DNA of 9,363 bases from CAYFJO01 sp964343305 (GTDB lineage: Bacteria; Planctomycetota; Planctomycetia; Pirellulales; Pirellulaceae). The stretch covers positions 1-9,363 of the forward strand of contig CAYFJO010000429.1 of the NCBI GenBank assembly GCA_964343305.1, read 5' to 3'. Under the pieces are notes generated by a model. The model was not told where the DNA came from, ran no database searches, and worked only from the letters and a program-made list of their open reading frames with translations. Shown here in pieces: positions 1 through 7,175 of this stretch. Made by a program: the position numbers and the translations under genes. Within the stretch, counting starts at the first letter, position 1. Every line of letters starts with the position of its first letter.

Positions 1-1035
1 GTCCTGAAAGGGCCCAAGGACTACGGATTCGACTACTCCTTCGCCACCGCCGGATCGGCCGAGATGAACCCCTCCACCTTCATCGAGAACAATCGGGCCA
101 CGGTCATCCCCACCCTCTCCTCGCAGGAAGCAAAGGAAAAATACGGCCAGTGGTATGGCCGGGACGACAACATCATTGCCGAAGGCCACACCATGGACCG
201 CCTGGTCCCGACCCTGTCGAAAAAGGCGTGCGAATTCGTCGAGATGGCAACCCGCACCCGGCCCGGTCAGCCGTTCTTTCTCTATTACGCGATGACGGCG
301 CCGCATAACCCGATCGTCCCCAACCGGGAATTCGTCGGGACCAGCCGCGCCGGGGCGTACGGGGATTTCGTCGTCGAAGTCGACCACCATGTCGGCAGGA
401 TTCTGCGCAAAATTGCCGAACTCGGAATCGAAAGGAATACGATCGTCATCTTCACCAGCGACAATGGGCCGGTCAATCGCACCAAGGGGTATCGGGCCAG
501 GTGGGTCAGGGGCGACACCGCCATTTACGGGCACGATTGCAACGGGCCATTCCGCGGCTGGAAGGCGGGCCTGCAGGAGGGCGGACACCGCGTGCCGTTC
601 TTCGTCCGCTGGCCCGAAAAAATCAAACCGGGCGGGCGTTGTCCAACGACGATCCTGTTCAATGATGTCATCCCAACCCTGGCGGAGATGTTGAACATCA
701 ATCTGGACGACCACACCGCCGAAGACGGCCAAAGTTTCTTCAGGGCACTGACGGGAGAAGCAAGACCCGGGTCGTTTCACGAGGCGATCGTGCACAATCA
801 CAGCAATGGTACGTTTGCCATCCGCAAGGGTGCTTTCAAGCTGACGGTCAGCGGGCCGAAAACCACCGCGCAGGTCGTGGATGACGCCTTCCCGGTGTCG
901 TTGGTGCTTCATGACCTGGGCAAAGACATCGAAGAGACCACCGACGTATCCCGCAGCCATCCGGGGATGGTGAAGGAGATGCATGCCTTGCTTAAAAAAT
1001 ATGTGCGAGAAGGCAGAAGCAATGGCAGGCGATGA
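1..1035 (+). CDS. Sulfatase (S1 / alkaline phosphatase superfamily), 5'-truncated
   Basis: The reading frame is open from base 1 and gives 344 residues before TGA at 1033-1035, so the gene begins before the window; the ATG at 64 is internal. The visible part is the middle and end of an S1 sulfatase, which hydrolyses sulfate esters, usually on polysaccharides in these bacteria. Counting from base 1, seen are GPKDYGFDY near residue 4, the substrate-pocket APHNP (His102), the metal-binding TSDNGP (Asp154, Asn155), and GWKAGLQEGGHRVP with Lys188 and His196, followed by the usual FFVRWP strand. The N-terminal metal aspartates and the C-x-[P/A]-x-R formylglycine motif are not in the window, so activity cannot be judged. 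The C-terminal HDLGKDIEETTDVS is the usual closing segment of the family. A glycoside hydrolase-like gene follows 97 nt downstream on the same strand, consistent with a shared polysaccharide-degradation role. Confidence 0.93.
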   Translation, partial: VLKGPKDYGFDYSFATAGSAEMNPSTFIENNRATVIPTLSSQEAKEKYGQWYGRDDNIIAEGHTMDRLVPTLSKKACEFVEMATRTRPGQPFFLYYAMTAPHNPIVPNREFVGTSRAGAYGDFVVEVDHHVGRILRKIAELGIERNTIVIFTSDNGPVNRTKGYRARWVRGDTAIYGHDCNGPFRGWKAGLQEGGHRVPFFVRWPEKIKPGGRCPTTILFNDVIPTLAEMLNINLDDHTAEDGQSFFRALTGEARPGSFHEAIVHNHSNGTFAIRKGAFKLTVSGPKTTAQVVDDAFPVSLVLHDLGKDIEETTDVSRSHPGMVKEMHALLKKYVREGRSNGRR

Positions 1036-1132
1036 TCCCGGCGGATAAACTGCTACCTGGGCCAACCGCGACGTCCGTGAAATACGTGTGAGGCTGCGAG
1101 AGTGATTCTCCACTAATGATAGGAGCTCTGTG

Positions 1133-2908
1133 ATGCGCTCGTTCTTTTGTGTGGTGATGTTGTTGTCGATCGCAACCGCTTTCTGTTCGCCAACGTTCGC
1201 TGAGGAAAAAGAAATCGTTCTCGATGCTGCGGACCTGGCTCCCAGTGAAGTTCGTGCCGTCGTACCGAAGCCGGGTAAGTGGTGGCTGAACCGAGATGCA
1301 AAGCAGTGGGGGGCTTCGAATGGAACGATTCTGATGACCGGGAAACCGACCGACAAGACCGGCCAGGACGGTCTGCACAAGGTGATACCCGCAGACAGAT
1401 TCGTTCCCTACAAGGTGCCGTCCTTCGAATTCGATCCAATAGCCAATGGATGGCACCGCATTTATGTGGGACTTTATCACCAGGGCGGGAACCCTGAGTC
1501 ACGGTTACTGATGAAACTCAGCAATCAACCGTATCCCGAATATGTTCAAACGCCGACCGACACGAAAGGTAAGGTTGCCGAAGTTTACTGGCGAGCTGCC
1601 GACCTTACCGGGAACAAGATTCGCATTGAACAGCCGCCAGCACCAATGCCACATCCGGATCACGGTTGGCTGGGCGGCGTTGCGCACATTCGCCTGGTTC
1701 CAATGAGCAAAGCTGATATCGAAGCTGCTCGACAGGAAATTGAACTCCCCCCAAAAAACCGGCGGCTGTTCGCCATGCTCGACACAACAGATGAAATCTT
1801 CTGGTGGGGAAACGCCCAGACCGCGGAAGACATCCACGCCATCATGTATCGGCATCAACAAACAGGTTTCGGTCGCATTTACTGGCGTTGTTTTGGGACT
1901 CATCTCGATAATTCGTGGGATGTCCCTGATGCGGCTCCGCATTGGACTCAAGACGACGAAAAACGTTGGTGTATACGGCAGAACTGTAAATCAGGCTGGA
2001 TGCCCTTTATCAACCTCGCCCGAAAATTCGATCCACTCAAAACTGCCGTGGACTACGGCAGAAAGACGAAAGTTGATGTCCATGCCTGGGTACGATTCAC
2101 GAATTTCAATCGTGAGCCGTATGCCAACTTCTGGCATGACCATCCAGAGTTCCATGCCCGCATGTTGGAAACCAAACGCGATCCAAAGACTGGCCGGCGA
2201 ACTGTCATCAAACCCTACAAGTTATATCGTTACTCACGCGTCCTCAGCTTTGCCTACCCGGAAGTCCGTTCGTTTTACGTCAAGTTTTTCAAACAAATTG
2301 CCTCGACCGGCACTCCGGGGATCATGATCGACCTGCTACGACATCCGCCGATTGCCGGCTACGAACCGATTGTCACCGAGTCGTTTGAGAAGAAATACGG
2401 AATGGATATGAGGGAGCGTGATGTCTACCACGACCCGTTGGTTCAGGAGCACCACTCCGAGTACTTCAGGCAATTCCTTGTTGAACTGCGGAAAGAAATC
2501 GGTGACGAGATTGAGATTTCCGTTCGCTGTTCCGGCTCCAAGAAATATGCATTGCGGGGAAAACTGTGGATCGCGGCAGGCTTGATCGACACGATTGTGG
2601 ACGGTAATTGGTACAGCGGCAACGGCCCGCGGCCGACGATCGACGAGACGGTTGATGCTGTCGGCACACGAGGGCAAGCAATGGCGGTTGCCGAAGCTTC
2701 TGACGTCGATCCCAAGGACAACTGGAAGCGGCGCGAGGGTTACCTGTCAGCCGAAGCGATCAACGCATTGTCGGAGCAATACAGTGGCCGCGGCGTGGCA
2801 AGTTTTGGACTGTATGAATCGACCGTCTTTACCTGGCGACCGGACATTCGCCGCGCAGTCCGTGCGGCCGGGTGGAAGTACGATCCGAAGAAAACGACCG
2901 CCCCCTGA
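1133..2908 (+). CDS. Secreted GHL10-like (glycosyl hydrolase family 10-like) protein
   Basis: This gene encodes 591 residues. AGGAG at 1121-1125 lies 7 nt before ATG 1133 and only 4 nt before an in-frame GTG at 1130, so ATG is preferred. Residues 1-23 form a signal peptide (MRSFFCVVML..., likely cut after TFA), so the protein is exported. Residues about 25-190 are beta-rich (GWHRIYVGLYHQGG; GWLGGVAHIRLVP) and may bind carbohydrate. Residues about 210-560 look like a TIM barrel of the GHL10 type: HAWVRFTNFNREP, LSFAYPEVRSFYVKFF and GIMIDLLRHPP match the LN-x-PEVRD and DGI-x-x-D signatures of that family, making Asp400 a candidate active-site residue. This assignment rests on motif memory, and substrate and reaction are unknown. 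Its position after a sulfatase suggests action on a sulfated glycan. The gene is intact, with no frameshift seen. Confidence 0.88.
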   Translation: MRSFFCVVMLLSIATAFCSPTFAEEKEIVLDAADLAPSEVRAVVPKPGKWWLNRDAKQWGASNGTILMTGKPTDKTGQDGLHKVIPADRFVPYKVPSFEFDPIANGWHRIYVGLYHQGGNPESRLLMKLSNQPYPEYVQTPTDTKGKVAEVYWRAADLTGNKIRIEQPPAPMPHPDHGWLGGVAHIRLVPMSKADIEAARQEIELPPKNRRLFAMLDTTDEIFWWGNAQTAEDIHAIMYRHQQTGFGRIYWRCFGTHLDNSWDVPDAAPHWTQDDEKRWCIRQNCKSGWMPFINLARKFDPLKTAVDYGRKTKVDVHAWVRFTNFNREPYANFWHDHPEFHARMLETKRDPKTGRRTVIKPYKLYRYSRVLSFAYPEVRSFYVKFFKQIASTGTPGIMIDLLRHPPIAGYEPIVTESFEKKYGMDMRERDVYHDPLVQEHHSEYFRQFLVELRKEIGDEIEISVRCSGSKKYALRGKLWIAAGLIDTIVDGNWYSGNGPRPTIDETVDAVGTRGQAMAVAEASDVDPKDNWKRREGYLSAEAINALSEQYSGRGVASFGLYESTVFTWRPDIRRAVRAAGWKYDPKKTTAP

Positions 2909-2988
2909 AGGCAGCGATTTGAGGATAGCAAAACTGCAAAGTAGCAAATGCCTCGCTGTCTGACGCGTTTTGTGGACGCTTGCGCCAT

Positions 2989-3159
2989 CTACTCTTGCAC
3001 CGGAGGCGGCTCGCTGAGCTGGGTGAGCATGACTTGCGGGTTGTTCGTTGGGAGTTGGCAGATCCGATTCCGGCACACGTACGCTGTCGCCTTGCCGTCG
3101 ATTTGGACGTAGGGCTTCGTAGGAGGTGCGACCTCGGGCAACAGTTTCGCGTGGGTTGG
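2989..3159 (-). pseudogene. C-terminal remnant of a YyaL/SPATA20-type (DUF255) thioredoxin-domain protein
   Basis: The 301-nt gap between the two converging carbohydrate modules contains a minus-strand open stretch of 56 codons ending at TAG (2989-2991). It has no credible start and is preceded by a stop at 3160-3162. Its peptide contains AKLLPEVAPP, then the segment DGKATAYVCRNRICQLPT, then NPQVMLTQL. A KxTAYVCxNxxC(Q)xP block followed by an aspartate- or asparagine-proline and a short helix is the characteristic C-terminus of YyaL/SPATA20 (DUF255) proteins, which are normally about 600-700 residues long. Only this tail remains; the sulfatase stop lies about 50 nt further upstream on the same strand. 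I see no continuation in the other minus-strand frames. The rest of 2909-3209 shows nothing recognisable. The likely explanation is a gene cut by a rearrangement or insertion. A real 56-residue protein is unlikely for lack of a start. Confidence 0.7.
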
Positions 3160-3209
3160 CTACCTACCTGTGACGTGACAAAACGTATTATTGCGTCCAG
3201 CCGATGATA

Positions 3210-4601
3210 TCATTCCGATCGCTGTGGATGTCCGTCAGCGAGCGCTTTACCGGCATCAGCCAGCGTATGAAGCTCTTTGGTTTGATGACCGTGTCTTTTC
3301 GAGACGTCCATCGTTTCGCCAGGGTCGGCTTGAAGATCAAATAACGCTTGTGGTCTAGACACCTTCATGACGGCACCTCGCTTGCCACCGTTGCCGACTC
3401 CGTTCGGATCGGGAGTTTGGTGATCGATATGTTCGAGCTGTAACTTCCATCGTCCGCTACGAACGGCGCGCAACTCACGCTTCCAGAAAAAGAAGAATGG
3501 TTTGTCTGGCACCTTAGCTTCGTCCTGCTGCAACAACCAAGGACTGACGTCACGTCCGTCAATTTTTGACTTGTCGATCGTTGTTCCTACGAGGGCCAGC
3601 AACGTTGGAGTGAGGTCCAAAGCGGTGACCAGTTTTCGGCACTCCATGCCGGCCGAGATTCGACCTGGCCAGCGGATGATCATAGGCACGCGCATGCCGC
3701 CCTCGAGTGTCTGCTTCTTTCCACCGGCAAATGATCCCGCCGAGCCACCGTGATTGCCGAAGATCAACCAAGGACCATTGTCCGATGTAAACATGACGAT
3801 AGTCCGCTCGTCAATCTTGGCTCGCTTGAGCGCGGCGACAATCTCACCGACAGACCAGTCGATCTCAGCAACCACATCACCATAAAGACCTCGTCTTGTG
3901 CCGCCGGCGAATTCTTTGCTTGCGAAGATGGGTGTATGCGGCATGTTGTGTGGTAAGTACAGGAAGAACGGTCCGTCCTTTTTCCGCTGAATAAAGTCAA
4001 CTGCGCGTCGAGTGTAACGCCTGGTCAGTTGCGTCTGATCGGGATTCACCTCGATGACGGTTTCGTTCTCAACCAGTTCCACGCCAGCCTTGCCGGCGCG
4101 GCGTTCCTCGAGAGTGGGACGCCCCTTGCCCATGTCATTCGAACCTACCGTGCCGAACCATTCGTCGAAACCTTGCCTCAGCGGCCAAACATCTGGCGTG
4201 TTTCCCAGGTGCCACTTACCAATAATCGCCGTTGCATAACCCAATTTCTTGAATCGTTCCGCAAGCGTCTCTTCCGCAAGCGGAAGTGATGTTTTCGAGT
4301 TGGCGCTGATCACGCCCGTGACGCCTGTGCGAACTGGATAACGTCCCGTCAAAAGCGCGGCGCGCGATGCCGAGCAGACCGAGGCGGCCACGTAGAAGTC
4401 AGTGAATCGCATCCCCTCCGCTGACATGCGGTCGATGCGAGGCGTCCCGAATTCGGTTGCCCCATAACAACCGAGGTCGCCATATCCTAGATCATCGGTG
4501 AAAATAACGATGACGTTCGGACGCACCTGCTCCGCCGATCGCGCTCTGTCGCGCAAAATGCCGAGAAGGGAAAGCGCAAGAATCGGTAATAGGAATCTCA
4601 T
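3210..4601 (-). CDS. Secreted sulfatase (S1 family, formylglycine type)
   Basis: This gene encodes 463 residues, a full S1 sulfatase. The frame stays open upstream to 4757, but ATG 4599-4601 is chosen because it begins a signal peptide (MRFLLPILALSLLGI, likely cut after RSA) and because the extension would overlap the preceding gene; only a weak AAGAG precedes it. Seen in order are metal ligands Asp36-Asp37 (FTDDLGYGDLGCYG); the formylglycine motif CSASRAALLTGR with Cys76, the residue oxidised by formylglycine-generating enzyme; GKWHLG (Lys129, His131); PHTP (His222); FTSDNGPW (Asp274, Asn275); and GGKKQTLEGGMRVP with the active-site lysine. All catalytic positions are present, so it should be active if matured. 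It would cleave sulfate esters in the periplasm or outside the cell; substrate unknown. It begins 35 nt after the esterase-like gene on the same strand, so co-transcription is likely. Confidence 0.93.
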   Translation of the reverse strand: MRFLLPILALSLLGILRDRARSAEQVRPNVIVIFTDDLGYGDLGCYGATEFGTPRIDRMSAEGMRFTDFYVAASVCSASRAALLTGRYPVRTGVTGVISANSKTSLPLAEETLAERFKKLGYATAIIGKWHLGNTPDVWPLRQGFDEWFGTVGSNDMGKGRPTLEERRAGKAGVELVENETVIEVNPDQTQLTRRYTRRAVDFIQRKKDGPFFLYLPHNMPHTPIFASKEFAGGTRRGLYGDVVAEIDWSVGEIVAALKRAKIDERTIVMFTSDNGPWLIFGNHGGSAGSFAGGKKQTLEGGMRVPMIIRWPGRISAGMECRKLVTALDLTPTLLALVGTTIDKSKIDGRDVSPWLLQQDEAKVPDKPFFFFWKRELRAVRSGRWKLQLEHIDHQTPDPNGVGNGGKRGAVMKVSRPQALFDLQADPGETMDVSKRHGHQTKELHTLADAGKALADGHPQRSE

Positions 4602-4636
4602 CTCTTGGTTCGACTTGGCGATGTTATTCTGTTGTA

Positions 4637-5917
4637 TTATTTCAAGTGCTCGTCGAGAAATGAGTATATCTGCGCGATGACCTTTGGGTCGGGAATGTAC
4701 ATGTGGGGCATGTCGTTTTGAATAACAAGACGATGCTTCAGTCCGATTTCTTTGCACTGGGCAGCGAGTCGTTTCATTTGAGCCACACGGAACTTCTTGT
4801 CCAACTCACCCACACATAGAAATGCTGGCGGATCATCAGGCGTTACGTAAGCACAAGTACTGTTGATCCGCATTTCTTCGACGGTCTCCTGGTTCAGTGT
4901 TCGTTCAGCCGCTTCACGCTTTGCTCGTCCCACTTCATCGAGATAGCCGTCTTCGATGAGAAACTCTTTCGCGTGTTGGCCAGCGGATAAAAGAGCGACT
5001 TGAAAACGATCCGAGTGATCGGCGTGCGGTCCTGGATCCTTCTCTCGTTGTCCGTCGTTAATGAAAGCTGCCTTCGCAGCGCGACTCGATCCTTTGGAAT
5101 GTCCAGTGATTCCAAGCTTCCCAGAGAGGTTCCACCTCTCGGCGTTCGCTCGCAGCAATCGGGCGGCGCGCTTTTCCGGAAACACATCGCCTTTTGGCGA
5201 AACCTTGGCACCGCCGTTGTAGTCCATAATGGCTCCGGCGTATCCGGTCGTAAGCAATCCGTAGATATAATAGGCGCGCTGGTTGATCCATTTGCCAGGA
5301 TCCTTCGTCGATGTGATCTGTAACACTAAAGGAACTGGGGCGCTCTCACCCGATGGATAAATGACATCCATCTCGACCGGTCGGCCCGGAATTTCGCATA
5401 CCCTGACCTTGCGTTCGATTGTGTGCCCGGCAGGTATGATGTAAATCCAATCACGATCAACCGGTAGTTCGCGTGTGTTGTAAAGATAGCCATACCAATC
5501 GTCGATTTCCGGAAGCAGTTGAGGTGCGGCCGCGCGGGCATCCCCTTTATAGTTCGCCTCGATCACAGCCATGTCTTGGTCAAGAAAACCATTGATCAGT
5601 GTTGAATCATCGACCTTTCCAACTCTTGGTGAGGCTAGGTTCTTTAAGTAAACCACCGCCGCGTTACGCCTAGTCGCCGAGTCAGGAATGTGTACGCGGC
5701 AAGAGATGGATTTTCCCAGGAGCGAGCTTTTCCATTTGCCGGAGAGTGAACCGTCTTCATTTTTCCTGGTGATCAGTTTAGAAGCCGGTGGACGATCCTG
5801 TGCTAGACGCGGGCCCTTGCGATCAACCGCAGGTCTTTCAACTGCTCTTCGTTTCTCCTGAGGCTGCCCCACTGAAATCAGAGTTAGGACGAGGCCCATG
5901 ATTAGTAGGTGTCTCAC
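4637..5917 (-). CDS. Secreted alpha/beta-hydrolase, esterase-like
   Basis: This gene encodes 426 residues from a GTG start. AGGAG sits 7 nt before GTG 5915-5917, and a signal peptide follows at once (VRHLLIMGLVLTLISVGQPQ); the upstream ATG at 6022 would add 35 residues lacking such features. The C-terminal half is an alpha/beta-hydrolase of the acetyl- or feruloyl-esterase type: GYAGAIMDYNGG, then the nucleophile elbow GHSKG (Ser274), Asp373 in VGELDKK, and His405 in NDMPHMY, in the right order and at plausible spacing for a Ser-Asp-His triad. Lysine after the serine, instead of the common Ala, Gln or Met, is a minor oddity. The N-terminal half (about 68-127) resembles the start of the hydrolase fold at about 178-237 and may be a degenerate copy. 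A role in removing acyl groups from the glycan handled by the neighbouring sulfatase is inferred from position only. Confidence 0.85.
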   Translation of the reverse strand: MRHLLIMGLVLTLISVGQPQEKRRAVERPAVDRKGPRLAQDRPPASKLITRKNEDGSLSGKWKSSLLGKSISCRVHIPDSATRRNAAVVYLKNLASPRVGKVDDSTLINGFLDQDMAVIEANYKGDARAAAPQLLPEIDDWYGYLYNTRELPVDRDWIYIIPAGHTIERKVRVCEIPGRPVEMDVIYPSGESAPVPLVLQITSTKDPGKWINQRAYYIYGLLTTGYAGAIMDYNGGAKVSPKGDVFPEKRAARLLRANAERWNLSGKLGITGHSKGSSRAAKAAFINDGQREKDPGPHADHSDRFQVALLSAGQHAKEFLIEDGYLDEVGRAKREAAERTLNQETVEEMRINSTCAYVTPDDPPAFLCVGELDKKFRVAQMKRLAAQCKEIGLKHRLVIQNDMPHMYIPDPKVIAQIYSFLDEHLK

Positions 5918-5924
5918 AAGTGAG

Positions 5925-5929
5925 CTCCT
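5925..5929 (-). promoter_or_regulatory. Ribosome binding site fixing a GTG start
   Basis: CTCCT on the plus strand reads AGGAG on the minus strand, 7 nt before GTG 5915-5917. It is the only good Shine-Dalgarno site near the start of the esterase-like gene. Together with the signal peptide that follows, it decides the GTG over the upstream in-frame ATG at 6022. Confidence 0.75.
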
Positions 5930-5940
5930 GTTGAGCGCAG

Positions 5941-6001
5941 CGTAAGAATTGGGATTTGGAATTGGGCGAGGATTCGCCCAAGTTGCAGCAAACATCTTAC
6001 G
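5941..6001 (-). repeat. Nested inverted repeat in the esterase leader
   Basis: The inner hairpin is TTGGGCGA (5962-5969), loop GGAT, TCGCCCAA (5974-5981), a perfect 8-bp stem. It is framed by an outer perfect 7-bp pair, CGTAAGA (5941-5947) with TCTTACG (5995-6001). Unpaired arms of 14 and 13 nt separate the two stems almost symmetrically. GAATTGGG also occurs twice as a direct repeat (5946-5953 and 5959-5966). The element lies about 11 nt upstream of the ribosome binding site. It could fold in the mRNA leader or bind a dimeric protein; neither is shown. It is not followed by a T-run, so a terminator is unlikely. Confidence 0.5.
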
Positions 6002-6201
6002 ATTCCAAAAAGTCTGATTCAAATGTATATACCGCTATCACGTCACTCCCGCACTTTTGAAATGTAATCACTCCAACTCCAAACTGAATCAACTCCGACA
6101 TGGTAGAATCACGGCATTGAAACGCAATCCTCTCATTATCCCATGCAGAAACTTGGTGTCGAGGACGCAAGCCGCCCTTCCACACCGTCAGGGTACGATC
6201 A

Positions 6202-7095
6202 ATGAGCGCACTAACTCGCTGCGTTGTCACGCCACTGGCTCTTCTCATGTTGGGTGTGAATGGCTGGGATTTTGAGAAGCAAGACCTTGAGACTCAGAAA
6301 AGGCGCCGGGCTTTTTTCAAAAAAGGCCCGTATGCAGTCGGCCTGATGAAGGCCGCGCTGGGCGAGATGTCGAAGGTGCGCGGAACGACGCCGCTCGTCT
6401 ATTTCACCTCAGAGTCGGCATACGACTGCATCTATTCCTTCGATCTGCCGGCACCCATCGAGATCGGCGAGCAGGCCGACCGGATTGCGTTTACCAGCAA
6501 GGGCAAATCATACGAAGCGGAGAGAACGCTTCGATTGGTGATTTCCGCCCATGATGGTGTCACGCTCAGCGAGCACTACGAGTTTCCAGCGGATGGTGAC
6601 GGGCTCCCTCTTTCCTACGTCAAACTCTCGACCGCGCGTTTTCTTGACGCGGACATATTCCAGATGAAGGACGAGGAAATCGACCGCATGACCTTTAACG
6701 GGCATACGGCGACAGTTGACAGTGTTACGGAACGGTTTGACCAAGAAACCATCAGAACGATGTTTACGCCTCAGAGAGGATTTGCGCCCAATTGGGTCAT
6801 GCGCACTGAGGAGGGGCTCAGGGTGATTTGGCAGATCAGCCTGGAGACGGAGGGTGTCAGTGGGACCTATGCGCCGCATGCGAGGCTCCTGGCGCCCGGG
6901 CCTGGAGGGAACCACTCTAAGTTCTATAACGCTCTCAGCAGTTTCACAAAAGGCGGCAAGGCACACTTTGAATTCAAGCTGCGAGTTGCGCCCGAAGACG
7001 GATTTCCGCGCAAGATCAAGCCTACAGTATCGACCACGCTCTTCGATACGCATGCACATATTAAACGAGGACATTTTCTACTGGCCGCGGCATAA
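6202..7095 (+). CDS. Hypothetical protein, possibly exported
   Basis: This gene encodes 297 residues; I do not recognise the family. The start at ATG 6202 has a partial AGGG about 8 nt upstream. Residues 5-20 (TRCVVTPLALLMLGVN) are hydrophobic after an arginine and could be a short signal peptide or anchor, followed by a charged, probably helical stretch (about 24-41, with KRRR). Residues about 85-215 alternate hydrophobic and polar residues (RTLRLVISAHDGVTLSEHY; TATVDSVTERF) as expected of a beta-sandwich. HARLLAPGPGGNHSKF near 226-241 is glycine- and proline-rich. The last residues run up to a stop only 1 nt before the 3' end of the converging tRNA array. No catalytic motif is clear. The gene stands alone on its strand. 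A role with the carbohydrate genes is possible but unsupported. Confidence 0.7.
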   Translation: MSALTRCVVTPLALLMLGVNGWDFEKQDLETQKRRRAFFKKGPYAVGLMKAALGEMSKVRGTTPLVYFTSESAYDCIYSFDLPAPIEIGEQADRIAFTSKGKSYEAERTLRLVISAHDGVTLSEHYEFPADGDGLPLSYVKLSTARFLDADIFQMKDEEIDRMTFNGHTATVDSVTERFDQETIRTMFTPQRGFAPNWVMRTEEGLRVIWQISLETEGVSGTYAPHARLLAPGPGGNHSKFYNALSSFTKGGKAHFEFKLRVAPEDGFPRKIKPTVSTTLFDTHAHIKRGHFLLAAA

Positions 7096-7096
7096 G

Positions 7097-7165
7097 TAGC
7101 GGGTCTGGGGGTCGCACCCGACAATTCAGGCTTATGAGACCCGAACGAGCACTGGCCCACCCGCA
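7097..7165 (-). tRNA. Atypical tRNA-Met(CAT)-like gene, copy A
   Basis: These 69 nt fold as a tRNA on the minus strand. The acceptor is TGCGGGT with ACCCGCT (six pairs plus a T-T at 1-72) and discriminator A at 7097. The D arm is GGGC/GCTC with a 4-nt loop. The anticodon arm is CGGGT-CTCATAA-GCCTG (five pairs, two of them G-T), with CAT at 7134-7136 and U33 present. The variable loop is AATTG. The T arm is TCGGG-TGCGACC-CCCAG with one mismatch; T54, C56, G57 and A58 are kept but position 55 is G. Only 15 nt separate acceptor and anticodon stems, against about 19 normally; U8 and the D-loop GG are missing. CCA is not encoded. It may be a degenerate pseudogene, or a working minimal tRNA for Met or, with a lysidine-modified anticodon, Ile. 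Confidence 0.62.
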
Positions 7166-7175
7166 TCGTTTCAAG

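Larger units (their letters stand above)
5918..6201. other. Divergent intergenic region
   Basis: These 284 nt separate the minus-strand esterase-sulfatase pair from the plus-strand gene at 6202, so promoters for both directions are expected here. On the minus strand, TATACA/TATATA (6024-6031) is a plausible -10 element for the esterase gene, but I find no convincing -35 partner. On the plus strand TTGAAA (6117-6122) is -35-like, but no -10 lies at proper spacing. No small gene is supported. The nested repeat listed separately occupies the left part. Confidence 0.4.

Noticed and set aside
992..1502. Minus-strand frames of 162 and 129 codons over the start of the GHL10-like gene
   Set aside because: They lie opposite a plus-strand gene with a good ribosome binding site and signal peptide, and their composition is low in structure and rich in Ser, Arg and His, as expected of shadows.
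4371..4376. CSASR instead of CxPxR at the sulfatase active site
   Set aside because: Alanine at the third position is an accepted variant of the formylglycine motif in S1 sulfatases, so it is not a defect.
4602..4757. N-terminal extension of the complete sulfatase by 52 residues
   Set aside because: It overlaps the end of the esterase-like gene and would bury the signal peptide that begins at ATG 4599-4601.
5918..6022. Upstream ATG start for the esterase-like gene
   Set aside because: The extra 35 residues come from the nested repeat and have no ribosome binding site, while the GTG at 5915-5917 has AGGAG at 7 nt and is followed by a signal peptide.
7078..7099. CTACT/AGTAG hairpin at the end of the unrecognised gene as a terminator
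   Set aside because: The stem is only 5 bp with a 12-nt loop, it overlaps the tRNA-like copy A, and there is no T-run.
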